Part shown: in pieces, positions 33,223 to 40,864 of the stretch
How the letters are laid out: each line of letters opens with the position of its first letter
Numbering within the stretch: position 1 is the first letter of the stretch
Assembly (NCBI RefSeq): GCF_021864465.1
Contig: NZ_JAKKUV010000014.1
Span: 1 to 48,524, forward strand
DNA length: 48,524 nucleotides
Direction of reading: 5' to 3'
DNA from: Hyphobacterium sp. SN044
GTDB taxonomy: Bacteria; Pseudomonadota; Alphaproteobacteria; Caulobacterales; Maricaulaceae
Notes under the pieces: generated by a model
The model's database searches: none
Told to the model about the DNA's origin: nothing
The model's input: the letters and a program-made list of their open reading frames with translations, nothing else
Made by a program: the position numbers and the translations under genes

Positions 33223-34722
33223 TCAACTCGCGGGTGAGCCGTTTCGCCCTTTCCGGGAAACCGGCGCGCCCATGCGGCGCTCGAGCCGCTGGGAGAACCA
33301 GTCGATCAAAGCGGTCCAGAGCGCGTCCTTCAGAACCGCACCCTCCACATCGCTGTCGAGGTTCGGATTGTCGTTTATCTCGATCACGAAGACACCGCGA
33401 TCGTTTTCCTTCAGATCGATGCCGTAGAGCCCGTCGCCGATCAGGCGGGCGGCCTTCAGCGCCGTCTCGATCACCGCCGAGGGCGCCTGATCGACGGGCA
33501 AGGTTTCCGACCCGCCCTCGGTGATGCGGCCGCCCTCGCCATGCTTGATGATCTGCCAGTGGCCGCGGGCCATCTTGTACTTGCACGCGAACAACGCCTG
33601 GCCCCCAAGCACGCCGACCCGCCAGTCATAGGTCGTCGGCATGTATTCCTGCGCGATGATCAGCGCAGTATCCTCGAAAAGCTGCTTGGCGCGTTCTTTC
33701 AGCTCCGCCTCGGTCGAGACCTTGAACACGGAGCGCGAGAAGCTGCCGTCGGGCGCTTTCAGCACGACAGGCGTGCCGAGCCGGTCGAGCAGGCCGTCGA
33801 GTGAGGCCTTCTCGGCGATCACCTCGGTGCGTGGGCCGGGCACGCCGGCCAGTTCGAGCAATTCCTTGAGATAGACCTTGTTGGTACAGCGCAGCATCGA
33901 CACCGTGTCGTCGATGACGGGCATGCCTTCCTGCTCAGCGCGGCGGGCAAAGCGATAGGTGTAGTTGTCGATCGCCGTCGTGGAGCGGATGAAGAGCGCG
34001 TCGTATTCCGCCAGGCTCGCAAGATCCCCCGGACCGATGGGTTCGACTTCGACGCCCATCTTCGCCGCGACCGAGGCGAGGCGCTTCATCGAGGCCTGGC
34101 TCGAGGGCGGCGTCTTCTCCTCCGGGTCGAGCAGAACGGCCAGCGACCAGCGCGCCTGCGCCTTTTCCTTCGGGGCCGTCCAGGCGCGGCGGGTATAGGT
34201 TTCGAGGCTTTCGAGGAAGAAGGCGCGCGCCTCCCCTTTCAGCGTGTGGATCGGCAGCGACCGGATGCGCTCGATTTCGAATTTCTGCGGCGCGAGCGTG
34301 ACTTCGAGCACCGGTACGCGGAACCAGTCGAACAGGAGTTTGGCGAATTTGGCCAGCCTGGGGTTCGTCGACCGGCCGAGGGCAAAGACCTGTGCCGCGG
34401 CGTCCGGCCGCTGGCCTTCGAGGTCCTTCAACAGGGCGGCGTTCAGCTCGGGCAGGGCCTGCGCGTAAAGCGTCTTGCGCGACAGCTCGGTAATCGACTG
34501 GACAGTCGGCATCACCCGGTGACCCCGCGCCTCGGCCAGAAGCGAGGCGTAATAGCCCTCCGACTGATAGCCATAGCTGCGCGCCAGGTTGACGACGTTG
34601 GGCCGCCGGCCGGTAAAAAGCTTCGGGTTGGCGATGTAATCGCGCAGCCGCATCACCTTGTGCGGCGTCTCGTGCTGGGCGAGATCGCCGGCGGCTTCGA
34701 CGAGAATGAGCCAGTCGCTCAA
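33223..34722 (-). CDS. RimK-like ATP-grasp ligase with N-terminal RLAN domain
   Basis: The 499-residue protein joins an N-terminal block (SDWLILVEAAGDLAQHETPH, later KLFTGRRPNVVNLARSYGYQSEGYYASLLAEARGHRV) that fits the RLAN domain to a RimK-type ATP-grasp (GVPGPRTEVIAEKASL, GTPVVLKAPDGSFSRSVFKV, IAQEYMPTTYDWRVGVLGG, YGIDLKENDRGVFVIEINDNPNLDSD, the last being the Mg-binding E-x-N loop). RimK-type ligases add amino acids to a carboxylate, often glutamate to a protein or peptide. The start appears to be TTG at 34722, overlapping the GNAT stop (TTGA), so the two are translated together. The substrate is unknown. Confidence 0.85.
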   Translation of the reverse strand: MSDWLILVEAAGDLAQHETPHKVMRLRDYIANPKLFTGRRPNVVNLARSYGYQSEGYYASLLAEARGHRVMPTVQSITELSRKTLYAQALPELNAALLKDLEGQRPDAAAQVFALGRSTNPRLAKFAKLLFDWFRVPVLEVTLAPQKFEIERIRSLPIHTLKGEARAFFLESLETYTRRAWTAPKEKAQARWSLAVLLDPEEKTPPSSQASMKRLASVAAKMGVEVEPIGPGDLASLAEYDALFIRSTTAIDNYTYRFARRAEQEGMPVIDDTVSMLRCTNKVYLKELLELAGVPGPRTEVIAEKASLDGLLDRLGTPVVLKAPDGSFSRSVFKVSTEAELKERAKQLFEDTALIIAQEYMPTTYDWRVGVLGGQALFACKYKMARGHWQIIKHGEGGRITEGGSETLPVDQAPSAVIETALKAARLIGDGLYGIDLKENDRGVFVIEINDNPNLDSDVEGAVLKDALWTALIDWFSQRLERRMGAPVSRKGRNGSPAS

Positions 34723-35207
34723 AGTGGTGCGCCTTCCTTTGCGCCGGGGTCGGCTTGCGCCTCGTAAAGGCAGGCCGCTTCGCCATCCCCGTAATAGCTT
34801 TCGCGGCGTCCACGCAAGGTGAATCCGCAACGCTCGTAAAGCGTCCTTGCGGCGATATTGGATTCCCGGACTTCCAGCCGGATCGCCCGCAGACCGCGGT
34901 CCGCCGTTTCGGCCATGGCGCAGGCGATCAAGGCTGTCCCGACACCCTTGCCGCGCGCACTGGGCGCGATGGCCAGCGAATAGAGCCGGGAAACGCGCGC
35001 GCCTTTGCGGAAGCTGAGCGCGAGATATCCCGCCGTTTTACCGCCAGTCTCCGCGATGAGGAAGATCGTCCGTCCGCCCGTCAGCATCCGCCTCAGATTG
35101 CGCCGGGGGAAGCGATCGGCATCAAAGCTGGCTGTCTCGAGCGCGTCGATCGCGTCGAGGTCAGTGCGCGTGGCTTGGCGGACCAGGGAGACAGGGGGCG
35201 AGGGCAT
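34719..35207 (-). CDS. GNAT-family N-acetyltransferase
   Basis: The 162-residue protein has the GNAT fold with acetyl-CoA motif A LYSLAIAPSARGKGVGTALI (RGKGVG pyrophosphate loop) and motif B region LEVRESNIAARTLYERCGF, close to RimI. It probably acetylates an amine on a small molecule or protein N-terminus. Its 3' end overlaps the RimK-like ligase start, a link known in other proteobacteria (acetyltransferase next to RimK-like ligase, sometimes fused to a C39 peptidase), so they likely act on one substrate. The start at 35207 is uncertain; a GTG directly before and a TTG at 35243 are alternatives. Confidence 0.84.
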   Translation of the reverse strand: MPSPPVSLVRQATRTDLDAIDALETASFDADRFPRRNLRRMLTGGRTIFLIAETGGKTAGYLALSFRKGARVSRLYSLAIAPSARGKGVGTALIACAMAETADRGLRAIRLEVRESNIAARTLYERCGFTLRGRRESYYGDGEAACLYEAQADPGAKEGAPL

Positions 35208-35253
35208 CACCCGAGCAGAGCCACGAACGCCGGACTGACGCAAGAGCGAGCTT

Positions 35254-35751
35254 CTACGGCCCGCACGTCCAGCGCCCCGCGGCGGTCACCTCCTCGTCCC
35301 GCCATCCGATGGTGATGCGGCCCGGATAGGCGGGCGATTCGCCCCCGGACAACGGTTCGTCGGAGGTACGATCGATGTCGACCTCGACATCGCTGCCGGA
35401 GTCCGGGCCTTCGAATTCGGCCCCGTCGATCATCTCGTCATAGCCGCCCGACCGGGTGGATACGCGGTGAACCGTGCCACCGGCCCTGACGAGGCCCATG
35501 GCCGGACCCTCATCGGCGACATAGCCCATGGCAAGGAAGACCGCGCCGACATCGTCGACCGTGAAGCTGCAACCCAGCTCGCCGTCCAGCGTCTGGCCGG
35601 TCAGGTCGGCCTCGGTCAGCGCCTCGACCGTCATGGCTCCGTTATAGGCTTCACTCGGGGCGTCTTCGACCGGACTGCAGGCGGAAACGGCCGCCACGAA
35701 GGCGGCCGCGCCGGCTGAGTGGATGAGGGGGCGGATCTGTGAGGGGTTCAC
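35254..35751 (-). CDS. Small lipoprotein of unknown function
   Basis: From GTG at 35751 the protein is 165 residues. The N-terminus is hydrophobic (SAGAAAFVAAVSAC) with a lipobox ending in Cys25 (VSAC-S), so it should be a lipoprotein. The body is short, acidic and without a domain I recognise; LDGELGCSFTVDDVGAVFL and ITIGWRDEE suggest a small beta fold. It starts five bases after the PRC-like gene stop, preceded by AGGG, so those two probably form one transcription unit and may act together in the envelope. Confidence 0.6.
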   Translation of the reverse strand: MNPSQIRPLIHSAGAAAFVAAVSACSPVEDAPSEAYNGAMTVEALTEADLTGQTLDGELGCSFTVDDVGAVFLAMGYVADEGPAMGLVRAGGTVHRVSTRSGGYDEMIDGAEFEGPDSGSDVEVDIDRTSDEPLSGGESPAYPGRITIGWRDEEVTAAGRWTCGP

Positions 35752-35756
35752 GCGCC

Positions 35757-36368
35757 CTACCCCGCCACGGCGGCAGTGTTGAACTCTGCCCGGGTCATGT
35801 CGGCAATCACCGCGTTCGCATCGCTGTCGAACCACGCCTGGCCCGGGTTCAGCGCGAAGCGCTGCGAGGCCGAGGCATCAAGCGGATCGACCCAGATTGC
35901 GCCATCGCTTCGGGCGCTGAAGCGCTCGACATTGCCGATGTAGTAGCCGTCGCGGCTGTAGACCCGGATTTCGGCATAGTCCGTATCCATGCGCGATTGC
36001 GTCATCGTCGTGCCGGACCACGTGGAGCGTCCCGACACGCTCGGGGTTCGCGGCGCCGGGGTGTAGGCCGAGGCGTTGGCCACCAGTTCCGTCGTCAGGC
36101 GCGCGTCCGCGTCGGCGCGGTCATAGGCCCGCAGATTCGAGTCGAGCGCGTTCACGAGCCGCGTGTCGACGCGCAGGCCGGACCGTGTGTCCATGCGGGC
36201 ATCGGCGTTCACGTCGAGATCCGTCTCGAGGTCGAGCGTGTCCTGGATTTGCGGATCGAGCGCCCCGCCGACCTGGCCTTCGACCTGACCCGTCAGATCG
36301 CCGACCTGGGTGTATGCGGACGCGGACATGAGAATTGCAGCGGATGTTCCAATGAGGAGCGTTTTCAT
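35757..36368 (-). CDS. Exported protein with PRC-barrel-like C-terminus
   Basis: The 203-residue protein has a signal peptide (MKTLLIGTSAAILMSASAY), then a region of repeated D/L/T-rich motifs (VGDLTGQVEGQVGGALDPQI, LDLETDLDVNADARMDT), and a C-terminal domain with VYSRDGYYIGNVERFSARS and AIWVDP that resembles a PRC-barrel. PRC-barrels are small beta-barrels found in photosynthetic reaction-centre H subunits and RNA-processing factors, and as exported single domains in alphaproteobacteria. I start at 36368 (GGGAGG upstream; the ATG three bases earlier is too close). The function is unknown. Confidence 0.66.
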   Translation of the reverse strand: MKTLLIGTSAAILMSASAYTQVGDLTGQVEGQVGGALDPQIQDTLDLETDLDVNADARMDTRSGLRVDTRLVNALDSNLRAYDRADADARLTTELVANASAYTPAPRTPSVSGRSTWSGTTMTQSRMDTDYAEIRVYSRDGYYIGNVERFSARSDGAIWVDPLDASASQRFALNPGQAWFDSDANAVIADMTRAEFNTAAVAG

Positions 36369-36505
36369 CATCTGCCTCCCTTTCGGTTGCGCGGAAACAA
36401 CGTGCCGCCAACGCCGCCGGTTCCCCGCCGCGCGTAGCTGACCTCCTCCAGGCGCGCTGATATGACGGGGGACACGGTCAGGCAGGCAAGGCGGGTGGTG
36501 GGGGC

Positions 36506-38014
36506 GTGGCGGGATACGAGATCCGGTTTGACTGGGAGGATGGGCGGGACGTGACGCAACCCTGTCCGATGTGCCGGGAGACCGGGCCGCACGCCCATGA
36601 TGTGAATGTTTACTCACCGGCGAGCCCGTGCGCCGAAGCGGCGTTTTTTCGTTGCCGAAGCTGCGATGGCTTGTTCGCCCACCCCTTTGAGTGGCCCGAC
36701 TATGGCGAGGATTACGGCTTTCCCGACTATCTGCGTTATTACGCCGAAGCCGGCGCCGGGCTTGTATCGATGCTTGATCCGCTGGCGCGCGCGTTCCGCA
36801 AGGAAATGCGCACCATGATCGATGTCGGGTCGGGCGTGCCTTTCGCGGCGGATTTCGCCCGGCGCCAGCTGAAACTCGACGCCGTCTGCATCGACCCGTC
36901 CCGCTATGCCCGGCAGGGCGGCGAATGGCTCGGGGTTCCGGTCGAGAACGCCCTTCTGGGCGGCGGGTCGAGCGCCGACGGACAGTCCTTCGACATCGTC
37001 TATTCCAGCGAGGTGGTCGAACACGTCTCCGACCCCGCCGGCTTCCTGCAAGTCCTGACCGATCACCTGGCCCCGGACGGCGTGCTCGTCCTGACCACGC
37101 CGAATGCAGACTTCGTCTCGCCTGAAACCGCGGCGCTCGACAATCTGGGTCTCGTGTGGCCGGGAATCCATCACGCACTCTATACTGCCGAGGGGCTCAA
37201 GGCCGCGATCGAAAGGGCCGGACTCTGCGCCGTCGAGGTGATTGTCGAGCGGGAACGGCTTGTCGCCTTTGCTTCACGCAAGGCCTTCGGTCTCAATCCG
37301 TCCGGGACCGGGCTGGTCGAGGCCCATCTCGAGGCGCGGACGGATGACGGCCTGCCCGATGCGCTTCATCAGGGCCTTTGCTTTCGCCTGTTCCGCGACG
37401 CGATCGGCCGGGGCCGGACCGACGCCGCCCTCGAAGCCCTCGGCCGGCTGCGCGTCGCGCTCACCCGGGCGGGCGGGCCGGACATCACGCATTCCAGCGA
37501 CATGGCCGAGGCCGCCGAGGCGCTCGGGGCGGAGGCTTTTCACGAGACCTGGCCCTATTTCGCGCCGCTCACACCCTATCTTTCGGGTTCCCTCGCCCTC
37601 TCGGAGGGATGCCGGGACCTGACAGCGGCAGCGGAGCATTTCGCCGCGCAGGTGAAGATCTGCGAACGCCTCCATGGGGGCGATCCGCTCTGGCGGGCCG
37701 AGATCGCTCATCTCTGGGCCCCGGCGCTGTTCAGTCACGGCTTGGCCCGCCTGATGGCGCGCGACGCGAATTCGGCGATCGGCAGTTTCGAGAAACTGCT
37801 TTCTGGTGATGCCCCCCGCGGTTCGCTTGCCGCCCATGGGCGGCGGGATCCGGACTTGCTGATCCAGGCCCGCATCCAGCTCGGTTCGGCCCTGCTGCAG
37901 GCGCGGCGAAAGCCGGAGGCCGAACGGGTTCTGGCGGCCGTTCGCGCGGCGGCGGACGGCTCGCATCACGCCGTGATCGACGCCCTGCTGGCGCGTTGCC
38001 GCACTCCGACATGA
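36506..38014 (+). CDS. Zinc-knuckle SAM-dependent methyltransferase with C-terminal helical repeats
   Basis: The 502-residue protein has three parts. The N-terminus carries two CxxC pairs, Cys20/Cys23 (CPMC) and Cys50/Cys53 (CRSC), a probable zinc knuckle. A class I methyltransferase follows, with motif I IDVGSG (105-111), motif II FDIVYSSEVVEHVSDP, and motif III DGVLVLTTPN. The C-terminal 200 residues are alpha-helical with TPR-like spacing (ERLHGGDPLWRAEIAH, SHGLARLMARDANSAIGSFE). Such proteins often act on O-antigen or cell-surface glycan pathways, but no such cluster is here. The start is GTG at 36506, with a G-run before it. It diverges from the PRC gene. Confidence 0.78.
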   Translation: MAGYEIRFDWEDGRDVTQPCPMCRETGPHAHDVNVYSPASPCAEAAFFRCRSCDGLFAHPFEWPDYGEDYGFPDYLRYYAEAGAGLVSMLDPLARAFRKEMRTMIDVGSGVPFAADFARRQLKLDAVCIDPSRYARQGGEWLGVPVENALLGGGSSADGQSFDIVYSSEVVEHVSDPAGFLQVLTDHLAPDGVLVLTTPNADFVSPETAALDNLGLVWPGIHHALYTAEGLKAAIERAGLCAVEVIVERERLVAFASRKAFGLNPSGTGLVEAHLEARTDDGLPDALHQGLCFRLFRDAIGRGRTDAALEALGRLRVALTRAGGPDITHSSDMAEAAEALGAEAFHETWPYFAPLTPYLSGSLALSEGCRDLTAAAEHFAAQVKICERLHGGDPLWRAEIAHLWAPALFSHGLARLMARDANSAIGSFEKLLSGDAPRGSLAAHGRRDPDLLIQARIQLGSALLQARRKPEAERVLAAVRAAADGSHHAVIDALLARCRTPT

Positions 38015-38039
38015 AAACGGGCGGCCCGAAGACCGCCCG
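38014..38039 (-). terminator. Rho-independent terminator (UUCG tetraloop)
   Basis: On the minus strand CGGGCGG-TC / GG-CCGCCCG pairs with a TTCG loop (stem 7 bp plus a T-G and a C-G closing pair), followed by TTTT. It lies between the duplicated-domain gene and the methyltransferase stop and should end transcription of the former. Confidence 0.78.
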
Positions 38040-38064
38040 CTTCCCGGCATTCATGGCATCAACG

Positions 38065-38970
38065 CTAGTTGCTGGTCACTTCGGAGATCGACAGCGTGGC
38101 GGGCTGGGTCGTCGTGCTGCCATAGGTGCCAACATAGATGTCGTACTGGCCCGAGGGCGGCGCATTCCAGCGCAGCGAGGGGTTAAGGCCCTCTCCACCG
38201 TCATCGTCGCAATACCACAGGCCATCCGGCCCGTTCACGACGAGGGTCGTGTCGGAACTCGAATTCACGGACAGGATGAGGGGCCAGCTGCCAGCGGTAT
38301 AGGTCAGCCGGAAATCGGGGGCCTGGGCAATATACCCCCGGCAGGACGAACTGATCGCCGTCGAGGCATTGTAGGGGCCACCCGAGCGCAGCGAGACATT
38401 ATAGGGGTCCGGTGTGAAGCCCGCGCGCAGAGTCACCGAGCCATAGGTCGGTGCCATGGACCAGTCCGGGCCGCTCTGCGACGGGACTTGTGTGGAGCCG
38501 AGCTCGGTGATGATCAGCGTGGACGGCTGCAGCGTCGCGCTGCCGTAGGTGCCGACATAGATGTCATACTGACCCGAGGGCGGGCTGCCCCACTCCAGCC
38601 GCGGATTCAAGCCTTCACCGCCATCATCGTCACAATACCAACGGCCGTCCGGACCATTGATGACGAGCGTCGTGTCGGCGCTGGAATTGACCGTGATGAT
38701 AAGCGGCCAGCTGCCCGCCGAATAGTTCAGCCGGAAGTCCGGCGCATTGGCGACATAGCCGCGGCAACTGCCCCCGATCGAATTCGAGACATTGATCGGA
38801 CCGCCGGAACTGAGATTGACGCGGTAGGGGTCCGGCGTGAAGCCACTATTGAGGCTGACCGAGCCGTAAGTCGGGTTCAGTGTCCAGTCCTGAGCGTGGG
38901 CTGCGGGACCCGCCAGCACGGCGACCGCCCCGGCACAGAATGCTGCTTTCAAGAGGGTGTGCGTGTTCAT
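38065..38970 (-). CDS. Exported protein made of two tandem copies of one domain
   Basis: The 301-residue protein has a signal peptide (cleavage near AHA-Q, residue 26) and then two repeats of about 130 residues: 28-157 and 169-298, offset 141. Both contain PTYGSV, GFTPDPY, SCRGY, WYCDDDGGEGLNP and QYDIYVGTYG at the same place, and each has a Cys pair (69/113 and 210/254). Repeat similarity is high at DNA level too. The YDIYVGTYG end fits beta-sandwich (PPC-like) folds, and DDDGGEG may bind calcium. I recall similar proteins being database-labelled as S1 peptidases, but no protease motif is present. Start at 38970: GGAGGAGA five bases upstream. Confidence 0.8.
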   Translation of the reverse strand: MNTHTLLKAAFCAGAVAVLAGPAAHAQDWTLNPTYGSVSLNSGFTPDPYRVNLSSGGPINVSNSIGGSCRGYVANAPDFRLNYSAGSWPLIITVNSSADTTLVINGPDGRWYCDDDGGEGLNPRLEWGSPPSGQYDIYVGTYGSATLQPSTLIITELGSTQVPSQSGPDWSMAPTYGSVTLRAGFTPDPYNVSLRSGGPYNASTAISSSCRGYIAQAPDFRLTYTAGSWPLILSVNSSSDTTLVVNGPDGLWYCDDDGGEGLNPSLRWNAPPSGQYDIYVGTYGSTTTQPATLSISEVTSN

Positions 38971-39156
38971 GATCGTCTCCTCCCCGAGACGGAGCGCTGA
39001 CGTCACCGATGTCTCGCGCCAGCGCGACGAAAGCAGCTTAGCACCTGCGCGCGGAATCCCTGGTGCCAAATCGACGCAGACCACCGGATTCCGGCATTTT
39101 GCGCGGCGAAGTTGCCGAGCCCGTGCGTTCACACCCCGTCGTTCACGAAGGCAGGC

Positions 39157-40746
39157 CTAGACCGGCGGGTAGAAGGTCGGAGAGCCCGGGCCGACCGGCA
39201 GGCCGAACACGAAGGTCCAGAGATAGAAGAAGCTCGACCAGACGAGCAGGAAGACGATCGAATAGGGCAGCATCAGCGCGATCATCGTACCGACGCCGAG
39301 ATTGCGGTCATAGCGCGTGGCCCAGGCGAGGATGAGACCGAAATAGCTCATCATAGGGGTGATGATGTTGGTCGAGCTGTCGCCGATCCGGTAGGCGGCC
39401 TGGATCGCTTCGGGCGAATAGCCGATCAGCATCAGCATCGGCACGAAGATCGGCGCGGTCACCGCCCATTGCGCCGAGGCCGACCCCAGCGAGAGATTGA
39501 TCACCGCGCACATCAGGATGAAGAGGAAGAAGAGGAGCGGGCCGGTCAGGCCACTGCTCTGCAGGAAGTTCGCGCCGGAGACCGCGGTGATCGCGCCGAG
39601 ATTGGTCCAGCCGAAGAAGGCGACGAATTGCGCGGCGAAGAAGACGAGGACGATGTAGAGACCGAGCGTCGACAAGGCGTGGGCCATGGCGTTGATCACG
39701 TCCCGGTCCGTCTTCATCGTGCCGACGGCCCGGCCATAGACATAGCCGAGCACCACGAAGAAGATGAGGATCCAGACCACGAAGCCGTCGAAGAAGGGTG
39801 AATCGATGCGGTCGCCGGTGTCGGGATCGCGCAGCACGCCCCAGTCGGGTGCCAGCGTCAGCACCATCAGGCCGAGCACGCCGATCAACGCCGCGCCGGA
39901 CCAGAGGAGACCCTTGCGCTCGTCCCTGGAGAGCGGCTGCATCATGGAATCGTCGAGAATCGCCTTGTCGGCGCGCGAGGCGTCGTAAGGGCCGAGGCGC
40001 GGCTCGACAATGAAGATCGAGACGAGCGAGCCGGCAAAGGTGATCAGGAAGGTCGAGGCGACCATGAAATACCAGTTCGCCGTCGCCACGACGGTGTATT
40101 CCGGGTCGATCAGCTGGGCGGCTTCCTCGGTGATGCCGGCGAGCAGCGGGTCGATCGTGCCGATCAGCAGATTGGCGCTGTAACCGCCGGAGACTCCGGC
40201 GAAGGCCGCCGCCATGCCCGCCAGAGGGTGGCGCCCGAGCGCGTAGAAGATCGCGCCGCCGAGCGGGACCAGCACGACATAGCCCACTTCCGAGGCCGTG
40301 TTCGAGATCACGCCGGCAAAGACCAGCGCCACGGTGACGAGATGTTTCGGCGCGCCGAGCACCATGGCCCGGACGGCTGCGGAGAGCAGGCCGGAGCGTT
40401 CCGCGACACCCACGCCCAGCATCGCCACGAGCACCACGCCCAGCGGGGCAAAGCCGGTGAAATTGTCGACCAGACCGGTGAAGATGCGGCGCAGGCCATC
40501 GGCATTGAGCAGGCTCACCGCCCTGATCATGCCGTCCCCGGCGACACCCGGGGCACCGGCCGGGCGCGGGTCCTCGACCGCCAGCCCCATCCAGCCGAAC
40601 ACGCCCGACAGGACGACGATCGCCACGGCCAGCAGCGCAAACAGCGTGACCGGATGCGGCAACAGGTTTCCGAGCCATTCGACCGTGTCGAGAAAGCGCG
40701 AAAAGGCGTTGCGCCGGGCCCGCGCGGCAGGCGGTTGTTCTGTCAT
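39157..40746 (-). CDS. abgT: AbgT-family transporter
   Basis: The 529-residue inner-membrane protein has about eleven hydrophobic segments (such as TLFALLAVAIVVLSGVFGW and GYVVLVPLGGAIFYALG) and the family pattern with conserved SEVGY and NLLIGTID regions near 150-200, and YRIGDSSTNIITPMM in the last third. AbgT proteins import p-aminobenzoyl-glutamate or, as in MtrF and YdaH, export sulfonamide-type drugs. I cannot tell which from sequence. I start at 40746 because upstream residues are not hydrophobic or conserved. It is flanked by exported-protein genes on the same strand. Confidence 0.92.
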   Translation of the reverse strand: MTEQPPAARARRNAFSRFLDTVEWLGNLLPHPVTLFALLAVAIVVLSGVFGWMGLAVEDPRPAGAPGVAGDGMIRAVSLLNADGLRRIFTGLVDNFTGFAPLGVVLVAMLGVGVAERSGLLSAAVRAMVLGAPKHLVTVALVFAGVISNTASEVGYVVLVPLGGAIFYALGRHPLAGMAAAFAGVSGGYSANLLIGTIDPLLAGITEEAAQLIDPEYTVVATANWYFMVASTFLITFAGSLVSIFIVEPRLGPYDASRADKAILDDSMMQPLSRDERKGLLWSGAALIGVLGLMVLTLAPDWGVLRDPDTGDRIDSPFFDGFVVWILIFFVVLGYVYGRAVGTMKTDRDVINAMAHALSTLGLYIVLVFFAAQFVAFFGWTNLGAITAVSGANFLQSSGLTGPLLFFLFILMCAVINLSLGSASAQWAVTAPIFVPMLMLIGYSPEAIQAAYRIGDSSTNIITPMMSYFGLILAWATRYDRNLGVGTMIALMLPYSIVFLLVWSSFFYLWTFVFGLPVGPGSPTFYPPV

Positions 40747-40864
40747 GATCCGGAATCCGCTGGTGAATTGGAGACGGGACGGCATCAGAAACCATCCGGC
40801 GGGGAAATCAACCATAACCGGAGTGCCGGAATTGACCGGGCGGGCGCGCGCCTTGGCGTTTCCC

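Noticed and set aside
39054-39069. A sigma-54-like sequence (TTGGCAC...ATTC on the minus strand) upstream of the duplicated-domain gene
   Set aside because: The -12 element has TC in place of GC, so it fails the essential dinucleotide.
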